Shown piece by piece: positions 33,631-41,354 of a DNA stretch of 64,000 bases (positions are counted from its first letter, which is position 1; each line of letters opens with the position of its first letter). Location: NCBI GenBank assembly GCA_003054695.1, contig QAZA01000009.1, positions 1 to 64,000 of the forward strand, given 5' to 3'. The translations under genes were made by a program, and so were the position numbers. This stretch comes from Verrucomicrobia bacterium LW23. GTDB taxonomy: Bacteria > Verrucomicrobiota > Verrucomicrobiia > Methylacidiphilales > UBA1321. The notes under the pieces are model-generated. The model saw only the letters and a program-made list of their open reading frames with translations, ran no database searches and was not told the origin of the DNA.

Positions 33631-34862
33631 CAACGCAATCACACCCCTTTGTACTCATCGGCATCCCCGGCCACAAGCGCACGCTTGCGACCGCGGCGGC
33701 GGCGCGGGATAAAGCGCTGCCCCTTGTGGTTGTGCCGTGGCTGGATGTGCTTGCCGCTGTTGGTGATGTAACGCAAGGCGCGGGCAATCCCCCCTGGGCC
33801 CGCGACATCCCCCCGGGCGCGATCGTCAAGCTGGACTCCCCCGGGCAATGCTTTGAGACGGAGCGGATGCTTCTGCGCCTGGGCGAGGAGGATGCGTTTG
33901 ACAACGACACCCACGGGGCGCTGCCGCCTGTCTATCGCTGCATCAGCCGCCGGGAGATCGACGCGATGCAGCCCGACCGTGGGGCGATTGCGCCGATGTG
34001 GCAGTGGTTTCTGGGCTGGATACTTGCCCTGCGGCACGTGCGGGACGTGCTGAAGCCGCGCGGAGTGCACTGGGTCAATCCACCGGAGGACCTGCTTACG
34101 ATGTTTGATAAGCAGTTGTGCCAGATGACGTTAGAAACGGCTGGAGTGCCGACGCCGCCGTCGCACTGCCTCCTTGGCGACGGCCAGGCGCTTTTGAGCA
34201 GGATGCGGGAAAAGCAGCTCCGCGCCGTCTTCATCAAGCCCTGCGCCGGCTCGTCGGCATCCGGCGTTATTGCCTTGCGCATGGGCCCCGCCGCGGCCGG
34301 TTACCCGCTGGTCGCGGTCTCTTCCCTGGAGATGGTGCGCGGGGAGGGGAGCGCCGGCGAGGTGGTGCGCTGGTACAACTCCCGCAAAGTGCGCCGTTAT
34401 GCAGGCCAGGCGGAAGTGCTTCCGCTGCTGGAGTTTGCGCGTGCCGAACGCTCGCTGGTGGAGGAGTGGATGCCCAAGGACAGCTTTGCGGGGCAGACGT
34501 ACGACCTGCGCATCGTGGTCATCGCGGGGAGGGCGACTCACGTGGCCGTGCGACTGAGCCGGCACCCCATCACCAACCTGCACCTGGGCGGCACCCGCGG
34601 CGATGTGGCGGCACTGCGCGCGCACATTGGCGAGGCTGCATGGACCCGTGCGCTGGAGACGGCGGAGGCGGTCGTCGCCCGCGCCTTCCCGCGCTGCCAG
34701 TGCGTGGGTATCGACCTGATGCTCAGCGCCCGCACGCGCCGCCCTTACGTGTTGGAAGTCAACGCTTTCGGAGATTTTCTTCCCGGATTACCCGGGCTGT
34801 ATTCCAGTCGCGACACCTACGCCGAACAGCTCGCAGCGCTGCCGACAAGCCGACTTCACTAA
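33627..34862 (+). CDS. ATP-grasp domain protein (STM4014-like)
   Basis: A 411-residue protein starting at the GTG that overlaps the upstream stop. The N-terminus (HPFVLIGIPGHKRTLATAAA, then VVPWLDVLA) recalls the STM4014 family opening (IGNPGNRR...). DKQLCQMTLETAGVPTPPSH begins an ATP-grasp fold, VFIKPCAGSSASGVIAL is the nucleotide-binding loop, VEEWMPKDSFAGQTYDLRIV the central motif, and CQCVGIDLMLSARTRRPYVLEVNAFGDF the C-terminal metal/ATP site with Asp, Glu and Asn. ATP-grasp enzymes join a carboxylate to an amine or thiol via an acyl phosphate. The STM4011-4013 and 4015 neighbours usual for STM4014 are absent. Substrate unknown. Confidence 0.75.
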   Translation: MTTQSHPFVLIGIPGHKRTLATAAAARDKALPLVVVPWLDVLAAVGDVTQGAGNPPWARDIPPGAIVKLDSPGQCFETERMLLRLGEEDAFDNDTHGALPPVYRCISRREIDAMQPDRGAIAPMWQWFLGWILALRHVRDVLKPRGVHWVNPPEDLLTMFDKQLCQMTLETAGVPTPPSHCLLGDGQALLSRMREKQLRAVFIKPCAGSSASGVIALRMGPAAAGYPLVAVSSLEMVRGEGSAGEVVRWYNSRKVRRYAGQAEVLPLLEFARAERSLVEEWMPKDSFAGQTYDLRIVVIAGRATHVAVRLSRHPITNLHLGGTRGDVAALRAHIGEAAWTRALETAEAVVARAFPRCQCVGIDLMLSARTRRPYVLEVNAFGDFLPGLPGLYSSRDTYAEQLAALPTSRLH

Positions 34863-34914
34863 GGAAAGAAAAGGAAAAGAAATAGACAACAATATATAAA
34901 CCATCATCTCTATC

Positions 34915-35059
34915 CCCCCCTTAGCGGCCTATGCGTCCTCGGCGCCCTTTGCGCGAAAAACGCCCAGGCGCTAAGCTCCACCGATCCACATACTGTCTGG
35001 CAAAACGGCAGGGGGGTTAGCGCGAAGGACGCAAAGGACGCGAAGACCGCGAAGGGGGG
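34915..35059. repeat. imperfect palindromic element D
   Basis: A 145-base element: 40-base arms at 34915-34954 and 35020-35059 match at about 32 of 40 positions when folded. The left end starts CCCCCCTTAGCGGCC, and the right arm contains GCGAAGGACGCAAAGGACGC, a purine-biased text that recurs in intergenic regions of some PVC-phylum genomes. The element lies between the ends of two convergent genes (ATP-grasp and RDD). The left terminus matches that of element C. Confidence 0.6.
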
Positions 35060-35112
35060 AAGGAAGAAAGTTGAAGGAGGAAGTAATTTTCTCCTTCGAT
35101 TACCTTTTTCCC

Positions 35113-35883
35113 TTACACCCGCTTCGAGAGCTCCTCCAGCCACGCCTGCGGGGGGAGGGGAGAGGATTGGAGGTCGGTGCTGCGCACGGCGGGCATGAGG
35201 GAGGATTTAACCTGAGCGGCCAGCTTCTCCTTCACCTCCGGGTCCAGCTTGCCGGCGCGGTGCAGGTAGCGTTGCAGCAGTTCTAACTCGTTGGGAGCCA
35301 GTACAATGCGGGTAATGGCTGCGGCGTTGGTGCCGGGTTCGGGCTCGGGGTTGGCCAGGAAGATGCTCCAGTCGATCGGGATCTCGCGGATGACGAGGGT
35401 GCGCGCGGCGAGATCGCCGGGGCGCTGGCCCCGAGGGTGGAAGAAGATGAATGCCATGCCGACGAGGGCCATGATGGCCGAGGTATCGATGGGGCGCAGG
35501 AAGTTACGCATAAACACCTCCAGCACGCCCACGGGGGAGCCATCCATCTTGATGACGCGCAGGTTCATGATGCGCTTGCCGGGCGTCTGGCCGTTCCACA
35601 GCCACTCAAACAGCGTAAAGTAAAACCACTCGGAGACAAACACGATAAGGAAGAACAGGACCGTAAAGCCGGTCACCCCCAGGTCGGGCTCGCCGGAGCC
35701 AACGTAGCGGTAGCTGAGCGTTACGATAATGTAGAGGACAAAGACGACGCTGTACCGCACCAGCAGGTCGATCATCAGCGCCAGCCCGCGGCTGCCCACG
35801 TTGGCGATCTCCAGCTTAAGATCCACCTGCTCCGGTGTGGCAAGGTTCGCGGCGGATTCATCCCATAGAGAAACTTGTTGCAT
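35113..35883 (-). CDS. RDD-family membrane protein
   Basis: A 256-residue protein with an RDD domain. IANVGSRGLALMIDLLVRYS opens it with the Arg-x-x-Ala...Asp signature. About four membrane segments follow, then WNGQTPGKRIMNLRVIKMDG, where the GQTPGKR...LRV core is diagnostic, and R.GDLAARTLVI near the last segment. The last ~80 residues are cytosolic and charged. RDD proteins are thought to be transporters or ion exchangers, but their activity is mostly unproven. It follows the kinase-cyclase gene on the same strand, with palindromic element A in the gap. Confidence 0.85.
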   Translation of the reverse strand: MQQVSLWDESAANLATPEQVDLKLEIANVGSRGLALMIDLLVRYSVVFVLYIIVTLSYRYVGSGEPDLGVTGFTVLFFLIVFVSEWFYFTLFEWLWNGQTPGKRIMNLRVIKMDGSPVGVLEVFMRNFLRPIDTSAIMALVGMAFIFFHPRGQRPGDLAARTLVIREIPIDWSIFLANPEPEPGTNAAAITRIVLAPNELELLQRYLHRAGKLDPEVKEKLAAQVKSSLMPAVRSTDLQSSPLPPQAWLEELSKRV

Positions 35884-36023
35884 GGTCAGGTCGGTCAGTC
35901 GGTAATCAAGCTCCCAGCCTACCGGGGCGGAGAGTGGGGGACAACCACGAATTGCACGAATCGCACGAATCGGGAGCGAAAAAGAACGATGGTGCTTGTG
36001 CGAACTGGTCTGAGATCGTCCCC

Positions 36024-36114
36024 CTTGGCGGAACTTTCCGTCCTTGGGGATATTATCTGTAATACCTTGAATCTAAGGCAGATAACATCGCCAAGGACGG
36101 AAAGTTCCGCCAAG
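36024..36114. repeat. palindromic element A
   Basis: A 91-base near-perfect palindrome. Left arm 36024-36059 begins CTTGGCGGAACTTTCCGTCC; right arm 36079-36114 ends GGACGGAAAGTTCCGCCAAG. The 36-base arms match at 34 positions when folded; a 19-base loop separates them and can itself pair (CCTT/AAGG). A related copy, element B, lies about 20 kb away. The element sits between the kinase-cyclase stop and the RDD start, and as RNA would form a long hairpin in that transcript. GCACGAAT-type short repeats flank it at 35945-35975. Confidence 0.8.
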
Positions 36115-36174
36115 ACTGAATGAGGCATGGAGCTTTCCTGTCGCGAGTCAACTTCACTCCCCCCCTCCACGCCC

Positions 36175-38799
36175 TTACTGCTGGTACAGGCTGCTCACAA
36201 ACTTTTGCCGGTCGTGCTCGTTGGGGATCTCCGGCAGGAGAGCTTCGATGAGCTCGTCGATGCTGTTGGTGCGGGCGGAGGCGCGCTTGACGAGGACTTT
36301 GGCGATGGGGCCGACGATCTTGGCCAGGCGGCCGGAGACGATCTCCAGCTCCTCCTGCGTAAAGGAGGGGGTGGCGGGGATGACGCTGCTGGCCGGGCGC
36401 TGGGGCTCGGCGGGCGCCGGCGCAATGCTTTGCTGCGGAGCAGGTTGCGGCGCGGGCGGGCGGGGCGGCGCCACAAACGTGGGCTGGGCGGGGGCGGCGG
36501 CAGGTGCGTTAACAAGCGGGAGCTCCACCCGGCTGCGGTTGGGTTGCGGCGGCACGCTGGTGGACGGCGCGCCAGGCAGTACAATGCGCTGCTGGCTGGC
36601 GGAAAGGGAGGTGAGTCCACCCCGCGCATTGAGGCTGGTGACCGACGCCGACGGCGCGATGGTGCTGGGCAGGGAGGTATCGCGCTGAAACCGCTGCCGG
36701 TCCTCGGGCTTGGTAATTTCCATCGCCAGCGCCTCAATCAGGCCAGTAAGCGTGGCGTTGCTCGCCGCGGCCTTTTTGACCAGCGCTCGTGCCACGGGGC
36801 CCACATACTTGGCCAGCTGCTTTTCCAGGGTGGACAGCAGTTCAGGGTTCCAACCCGGGGGGATGGAGCTGGGCGGCCTGGATGGGGCAAAGGCCTGGTC
36901 CGGCGCTACCGATTTGGCGAAGTCGGAGAAAATCTCCGTGGCGGTGCCAGGCTGCTGCTGCTCGGCATTGGGCAGGGAAAGCGTGGTGGGGACCCGTTCG
37001 GCCTCGATATCCAGCACCTCGGGGGCCTTGGGCGTGGGGGTGGCCGGCTTGATGATCTTGGCCTTCTCCTCCAGCACGGGCAGGGGCTCGGGCAGGTAGG
37101 GTTCCAGCTCGGTGTCGCGGTACTCGTACAGCACGTGCTCCATCTCGTGCTTGTCCAGGCGGGCGCCGAGGTAGCGGCAGCATTTGCGGTAGTACTCCGC
37201 CACGCAGGCCACATTCTCGTAGTAGTTGCGGGAGATGCAGAGCTGGTTGCCGGCGGAGAAGCTCATGATCCGCTGGGCGGTGTTGATGCCGTTGCCGATC
37301 GGATTCTTCTTGCCGTGGATGTCTTCGATCAGCTTGACCGGGCCGGAGTGGATGCCCAGGCGCACGGCGATGTCGTAGTTGGACTGGTGGCACAGCGCCA
37401 GGATGGAGCGCTGGAAGATCAGCGCGGCGATCAGCGCTTCCTCGTGGTCCTGCATAAAGCAGACGGCCGCGCCGTCGCCGGTATCCAGGATAATGCGCTG
37501 ATCTGCGTCAACGCGCGTCTGTTTGTCGCCCTCGGTGATGTACTCCAGGATGCCTTTTTCCTCGGCCGCTTTGGTCAGCGAGTAGTCCAGGTAATCGTTA
37601 AAGATCCGTTTGACGGCATACTGCGGCTCCAGATCGAGCTTGGAGTAGCCGACGATATCGAGGAACAGCACGGCGCACTGGCGGGAGGCAGGCTGGCGCG
37701 CGGCCGCCGTCTTCGACATCTTGACGGTGGCGGGCGCAAAACCGGCGGCGGTGGACTGCGGCGCCACGGGGGTGATGGACGAGGTGGGCGGGGGGACGGG
37801 GGTGCGCGGCGGCAGCTCGATGCCCGAGCGGCGCGCGCGGTCGGCGGAGATATCGGGGAGATCGCCCTTGCCGTACAGAAAAGGCTCTGCCGCAAGGCCT
37901 TGCGCCGTTCCGCCTGCATGCTGCAGGTTGTGGTGGGCCAGCTCGAGATCCTGCAGCAGATCCTGGGCAGTCTGGTAGCGGTCCTCGCGCGTCTTGGCCA
38001 TCATCTTCATCACCACGGCGGTCGTCGCGTCGGAGATATCCGGCCGCAGGCTGCGTGGGTTGGGCGTCGGCTTTTTGATGAGCGCGGCGATGATATTATA
38101 GTGCGTCTCGAGGTCGTACGGCAGGTTGAGCGTGAGGGCGTGGTACAGCGTCGCGCCCAGGCTGTAGATGTCGTCGCGCGTGTCGCTCGTCTTGGCGTCG
38201 GAGGCCTGCTCCGGCGACATGTAGGCCGGCGTGCCCATAAACGCGTTGTTCTGCGTCAGGCTCATCGCCCCGGCGTTGCTGATTTTGGCCAGGCCCAGGT
38301 CCGACAGCTTGGCGCGGCCGCGGCCGTCCAGCATGATGTTGTCGGGTTTGATGTCGCGATGGACCACGTGGTTCTCGTTCGCGACGATGAGGGCGTGCGC
38401 AATATCCGCGCCAATGCGCAGGATGTGGCTCTCCGCGATAGCTTTGCCGCCCTCCCCCCCCTTTTTGGCACGGCCGATGGCATCGCCAAGCGTGCCGCCG
38501 GCCACGTACTCCAGCACGATGTAGCACAGGCCGGACGCCGGGTCCTGGTCCACGTCGATAACGCTGACGACGTTGGGATCGCGAATGCGCGCCATGATCT
38601 GCGCCTCGCGAAGGAAACGCTCCGCGAGATCGGGATTGGACTGCGTGAGCGAAAGCGGCAGTACCTTAACGGCGACGTAACTTTGCAGCGTGGTGTGCAG
38701 GGCCCGATAGACGACGCCCATGGCACCACTGCCCAGGACGTCGTAGATCTGGTACTTGCCCAGCATGTCTCCTTCGCGGAGTCCGATTTCGTCGATCAT
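36175..38799 (-). CDS. Ser/Thr protein kinase fused to class III nucleotidyl cyclase-like domain
   Basis: An 874-residue signalling protein. Residues 16-290 are an STPK: GSGAMGVVY loop, Lys45 in VAVK, HRDIKPDN at 147-154, DLG at 167-169 and GTPAYMSPEQ. After a linker, residues about 373-560 resemble a class III adenylate/guanylate cyclase: LFLDIVGYS with metal Asp380, GDG with Asp442, and GNGINTAQRI holding the Asn506 and Arg510 expected at the transition-state site, so it may be active. The C-terminal ~230 residues hold two copies of a ~55-residue module (VGP.A..LVK.A...  ..LIEAL...I....DRQ.F) separated by a Pro-rich region; I recall this module as DUF8082-like at kinase ends. No membrane segment is seen. 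The neighbour upstream is a heme-binding sensor. Confidence 0.85.
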   Translation of the reverse strand: MIDEIGLREGDMLGKYQIYDVLGSGAMGVVYRALHTTLQSYVAVKVLPLSLTQSNPDLAERFLREAQIMARIRDPNVVSVIDVDQDPASGLCYIVLEYVAGGTLGDAIGRAKKGGEGGKAIAESHILRIGADIAHALIVANENHVVHRDIKPDNIMLDGRGRAKLSDLGLAKISNAGAMSLTQNNAFMGTPAYMSPEQASDAKTSDTRDDIYSLGATLYHALTLNLPYDLETHYNIIAALIKKPTPNPRSLRPDISDATTAVVMKMMAKTREDRYQTAQDLLQDLELAHHNLQHAGGTAQGLAAEPFLYGKGDLPDISADRARRSGIELPPRTPVPPPTSSITPVAPQSTAAGFAPATVKMSKTAAARQPASRQCAVLFLDIVGYSKLDLEPQYAVKRIFNDYLDYSLTKAAEEKGILEYITEGDKQTRVDADQRIILDTGDGAAVCFMQDHEEALIAALIFQRSILALCHQSNYDIAVRLGIHSGPVKLIEDIHGKKNPIGNGINTAQRIMSFSAGNQLCISRNYYENVACVAEYYRKCCRYLGARLDKHEMEHVLYEYRDTELEPYLPEPLPVLEEKAKIIKPATPTPKAPEVLDIEAERVPTTLSLPNAEQQQPGTATEIFSDFAKSVAPDQAFAPSRPPSSIPPGWNPELLSTLEKQLAKYVGPVARALVKKAAASNATLTGLIEALAMEITKPEDRQRFQRDTSLPSTIAPSASVTSLNARGGLTSLSASQQRIVLPGAPSTSVPPQPNRSRVELPLVNAPAAAPAQPTFVAPPRPPAPQPAPQQSIAPAPAEPQRPASSVIPATPSFTQEELEIVSGRLAKIVGPIAKVLVKRASARTNSIDELIEALLPEIPNEHDRQKFVSSLYQQ

Positions 38800-39012
38800 A
38801 TCAAGGTGCGGCCGGGCCGTTCCCGCCTCGGTAAATGGGGGAGGCGGCGGCGACGGGCTGCGGTTAAATGAGAACGCGTTGAAAAGGCGCTATAGCATTT
38901 TATCGCGGCAGAGAAAAGAAGATCTTATTTGTACCGAATTGGATGTTAACCGAGCTAACAAAACGGGAGGGTAAGCCACGCGGCGCGGCGCTGCGTGGCG
39001 ACGGCACAAATG

Positions 39013-40077
39013 TTACCCTTCCAGCATCTTCATGGCTTTGGCGAGGCTGCGGTACATGCGGTTAAACGCATCGGTGAGAGTCGAGATTTCGTCGCTGCCG
39101 TTTACGGGAAGCTCCGGCGCGTCCATGTTGCCGTTGCTTACGTCGTTCGCCATCTCGGAGAGGCGGCGGGCGGGCAGGATGACGGTAAAGTAGAGGAGAA
39201 TGTTGAGGATGATCGACACCACCACAAACATGGCGGTAAGCGAGGTGACCAGCGTGTAGAACGCATTGTTGGCCATGTTAACCGGTACGGACATCGGCAC
39301 GCTTACAATCTGGGCGCCGATAATCTCGTTCAGCTTCCAGCCAAAGCCGCCCAGCTGGGGGTAGTCGCGCAGCATGGTGGCGGGGGCGCGCTCGGGGGTG
39401 TCGTGGCAGCGCAGGCAGTTGGGGTCGACAATCTTGAGAGGGCGCGCCAGGTAAAGCGTCTCGCCGATGCCCTCGGCGTGGCGCTGGCCAAAATGGTCCT
39501 TCTTGTCGGGGTTGTTGCGGAATGTGTTCACAACTTCGGCCTCCCAGTCACTCGCCTTGTGCAGCGGATTTGTAGGATTAAGAGTCGCTTCCTTGTACGT
39601 ATATTCCGGATATTTTTTGCGAAGGAAATCAAAGTTGGAGGTGGCCGCAAACGCCGGCACGGTTTCCGCGATAAACTTGTCCGGGTAGTCGGTCTCGGAC
39701 TTGGTGACGGTGGCTTCCACCCTTTTGCGGGTTTCCTCCAGCTTGGCCATCTGGTCCTTGTACTGCTTTGTCAGCAGCTCGCGCGTGGCGGGGTCCAGGT
39801 TTTCCGGCAGCTTCAGCTCCGGCGGCGCGGCTTTCAGCGTGGCCAGTGTGGACTTCAGCTCATTCATCAGCGCCGTGCCTGTGTTGAGCTTGGAGGCGAT
39901 GTGCGTGCTGGTATAGGCGCGGGTGGCCAGGGTGGTTTCCATCATCAGCCCGGCCTGATCGATAACCGTGCGACGCGCGTTTTCCTGAAACTGGTTGTAC
40001 GCAAAGTAGCTGGCAATGGACAAGCCCAGCGCAAATACACCGAAGAAAATGAGATTGAACTTTAAGGTAAGGTTCAC
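39013..40077 (-). CDS. membrane heme sensor, Tll0287-like (DUF3365) + HAMP
   Basis: A 354-residue membrane protein. The start codon read here is GTG at 40077. Membrane segments lie at about 7-27 and 275-300. Between them is a Tll0287-like extracytoplasmic domain with the c-type heme motif CLRCH (Cys221, Cys224, His225), plus a charged helical insert at about 95-125. After the second segment comes a HAMP-like region (LPARRLSEMANDVSNGN...ELPVNGSDEISTLTDAFNRM) and then the end; no output domain is attached. Such proteins are proposed redox or gas sensors. The next gene on the same strand, 213 bases on, is the kinase-cyclase, so a sensor-effector pair is likely. Confidence 0.8.
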   Translation of the reverse strand: MNLTLKFNLIFFGVFALGLSIASYFAYNQFQENARRTVIDQAGLMMETTLATRAYTSTHIASKLNTGTALMNELKSTLATLKAAPPELKLPENLDPATRELLTKQYKDQMAKLEETRKRVEATVTKSETDYPDKFIAETVPAFAATSNFDFLRKKYPEYTYKEATLNPTNPLHKASDWEAEVVNTFRNNPDKKDHFGQRHAEGIGETLYLARPLKIVDPNCLRCHDTPERAPATMLRDYPQLGGFGWKLNEIIGAQIVSVPMSVPVNMANNAFYTLVTSLTAMFVVVSIILNILLYFTVILPARRLSEMANDVSNGNMDAPELPVNGSDEISTLTDAFNRMYRSLAKAMKMLEG

Positions 40078-40388
40078 GGTTTCAATGTATGGGCAAGAAT
40101 GGAAAGAAGGGAAGCGAATTCCGACAGATAATGTGGACTATCGCCACTGCCGAGCGACCACGCCTCCATGAAGGGTTAACGCACTGTTGCTTCAACCTTG
40201 CAGACTTTTTGCTGTGGTGTGCGATCGCGCCTCGGATTTTCGCAAAGGTCGGCATTGCCAGGCGCGGCCGTCATGAGTAAACCTACAGCTTCCGACACCG
40301 CGCAGGTGCTTCATCCTTTTGTTAGTTAACGTGCTTATGCATAAAGCAAAGGTGATGCCCTGGCGCCGTTTGTAGAAGTACATCTTAT
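40078..40388. promoter_or_regulatory. divergent intergenic region heme sensor / SGNH hydrolase
   Basis: About 310 bases between divergent genes. It contains moderately AT-rich sequence at 40090-40200 and 40310-40388, where promoters are expected. No clear -35/-10 pair, repeat or RNA gene was recognised. Confidence 0.35.
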
Positions 40389-41012
40389 ATGCTCATTCAA
40401 CCCCAAGATCGCATCGTCTTCTACGGCGACAGCATTACTGACGCCGGCCGCAATCGCGAACAGGAAACCCACCTCGGCAATGGCTACGCCCACTTCATCG
40501 GCGCCCGCCTCAAAGCCAAATTCCCGCAGTTCGACCTCTACACCGCCAACAAGGGCATCAGCGGCAACCGCATTTACGACCTGGAAGACCGGCTGGAGGC
40601 CGACGTGCTGGCCCTCAAGCCCACGCTCGTCTCCATCCTCATCGGCATCAACGACACCTGGCGCAAGTACGACTCCGGCATCGAGTCGCCCATCCCCGCC
40701 TTCCGCGCCGCCTACGCGCGTATACTGGATCGCCTGGCCGCCGCTGGCTCCCGCGCCGTCCTGCTGGAGCCCTTTCTGCTGCCCCAGCCCGCCGACCGCG
40801 CGAAGTGGCGCGAGGACCTGGACCCCCGCATTACCGTCGTGCGCGACCTTGCCTGGGAGCGCCGCCTGCCGCTGCTGCCCCTGGATGGCCTGTTTGCCAG
40901 CGCCGCCACCGGCACCGGCTTCCCCTACTGGCTGCCCGATGGCGTCCACCCCAGCCCCGCCGGTCATGGCCTGATAGCGCAGAAGTGGCTGGAGCTCGCC
41001 GGGGCGGATTAA
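40389..41012 (+). CDS. SGNH/GDSL-family hydrolase
   Basis: A 207-residue esterase-type protein. Block I FYGDSITDAG carries the nucleophile Ser15, block II is NKGISGNRI (Gly), block III ILIGINDTW (Asn) and block V LPDGVHPSPAGHGLIAQ holds the Asp-x-x-His pair. All four conserved residues of SGNH hydrolases are present. It has no signal peptide, so it is probably cytoplasmic. Relatives act on acetylated sugars or lipids; the substrate cannot be read here. It is followed by a structured intergenic region and the MFS transporter gene. Confidence 0.9.
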   Translation: MLIQPQDRIVFYGDSITDAGRNREQETHLGNGYAHFIGARLKAKFPQFDLYTANKGISGNRIYDLEDRLEADVLALKPTLVSILIGINDTWRKYDSGIESPIPAFRAAYARILDRLAAAGSRAVLLEPFLLPQPADRAKWREDLDPRITVVRDLAWERRLPLLPLDGLFASAATGTGFPYWLPDGVHPSPAGHGLIAQKWLELAGAD

Positions 41013-41354
41013 GTATTAGATATTGCAACCACAGTGGTTTGCGTAGCCGCAGCGCCTGGCAGCAGGCGCTTGCCGGCACACCACTGCATTGACATTGCAG
41101 GGCGTTGCTGGAATGATGTCGGCCGAAGAACGCGGGATTTGCAGGCGCTTTGCCCGGCTGCATGCGCTGCCCAGCCGCCTGGCTGCCCGGCTGCATGCGC
41201 CTGACGTCCCGCGTTCGCTCTGTCCGCATCGGCGGCGCGCCTCCTGTCAGCTTCGTGTTGCCGAGCCCGGTTGTCAGCTGCCCGCTTTCCGCGGGCGGCG
41301 GCGATCGGCCATGCCTGTGCTGCCCTTTTCCATCGCGGCGCCGGCATCCCCGCC
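41013..41354. repeat. hairpin-rich intergenic region with 17-bp direct repeats
   Basis: A 342-base gap with several nested structures. AGCGCCTG-gcag-CAGGCGCT at 41051-41070 is a perfect 8-bp hairpin, flanked by GTGGT (41034-41038) and ACCAC (41080-41084). Further on, GAACGCGGGA (41128-41137) pairs with TCCCGCGTTC (41207-41216), and inside it CAGGCGC (41142-41148) with GCGCCTG (41197-41203). The 17-base sequence TGCCCGGCTGCATGCGC occurs twice, at 41151-41167 and 41184-41200. No gene is supported. It may act as a terminator for the hydrolase gene, a REP-like element or a leader of the MFS mRNA. Confidence 0.5.

Noticed and set aside
33139-34862. A graspetide (ATP-grasp RiPP) system
   Set aside because: The upstream protein has a signal peptide and a folded-looking body, and no core motif of microviridin type was seen, so only a coupled pair is claimed.
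36127-38871. 914-codon open frame on the plus strand opposite the kinase-cyclase
   Set aside because: Antisense shadow of a high-GC gene with clear motifs; the frame has Arg/Gly/Val-rich composition and no domain.
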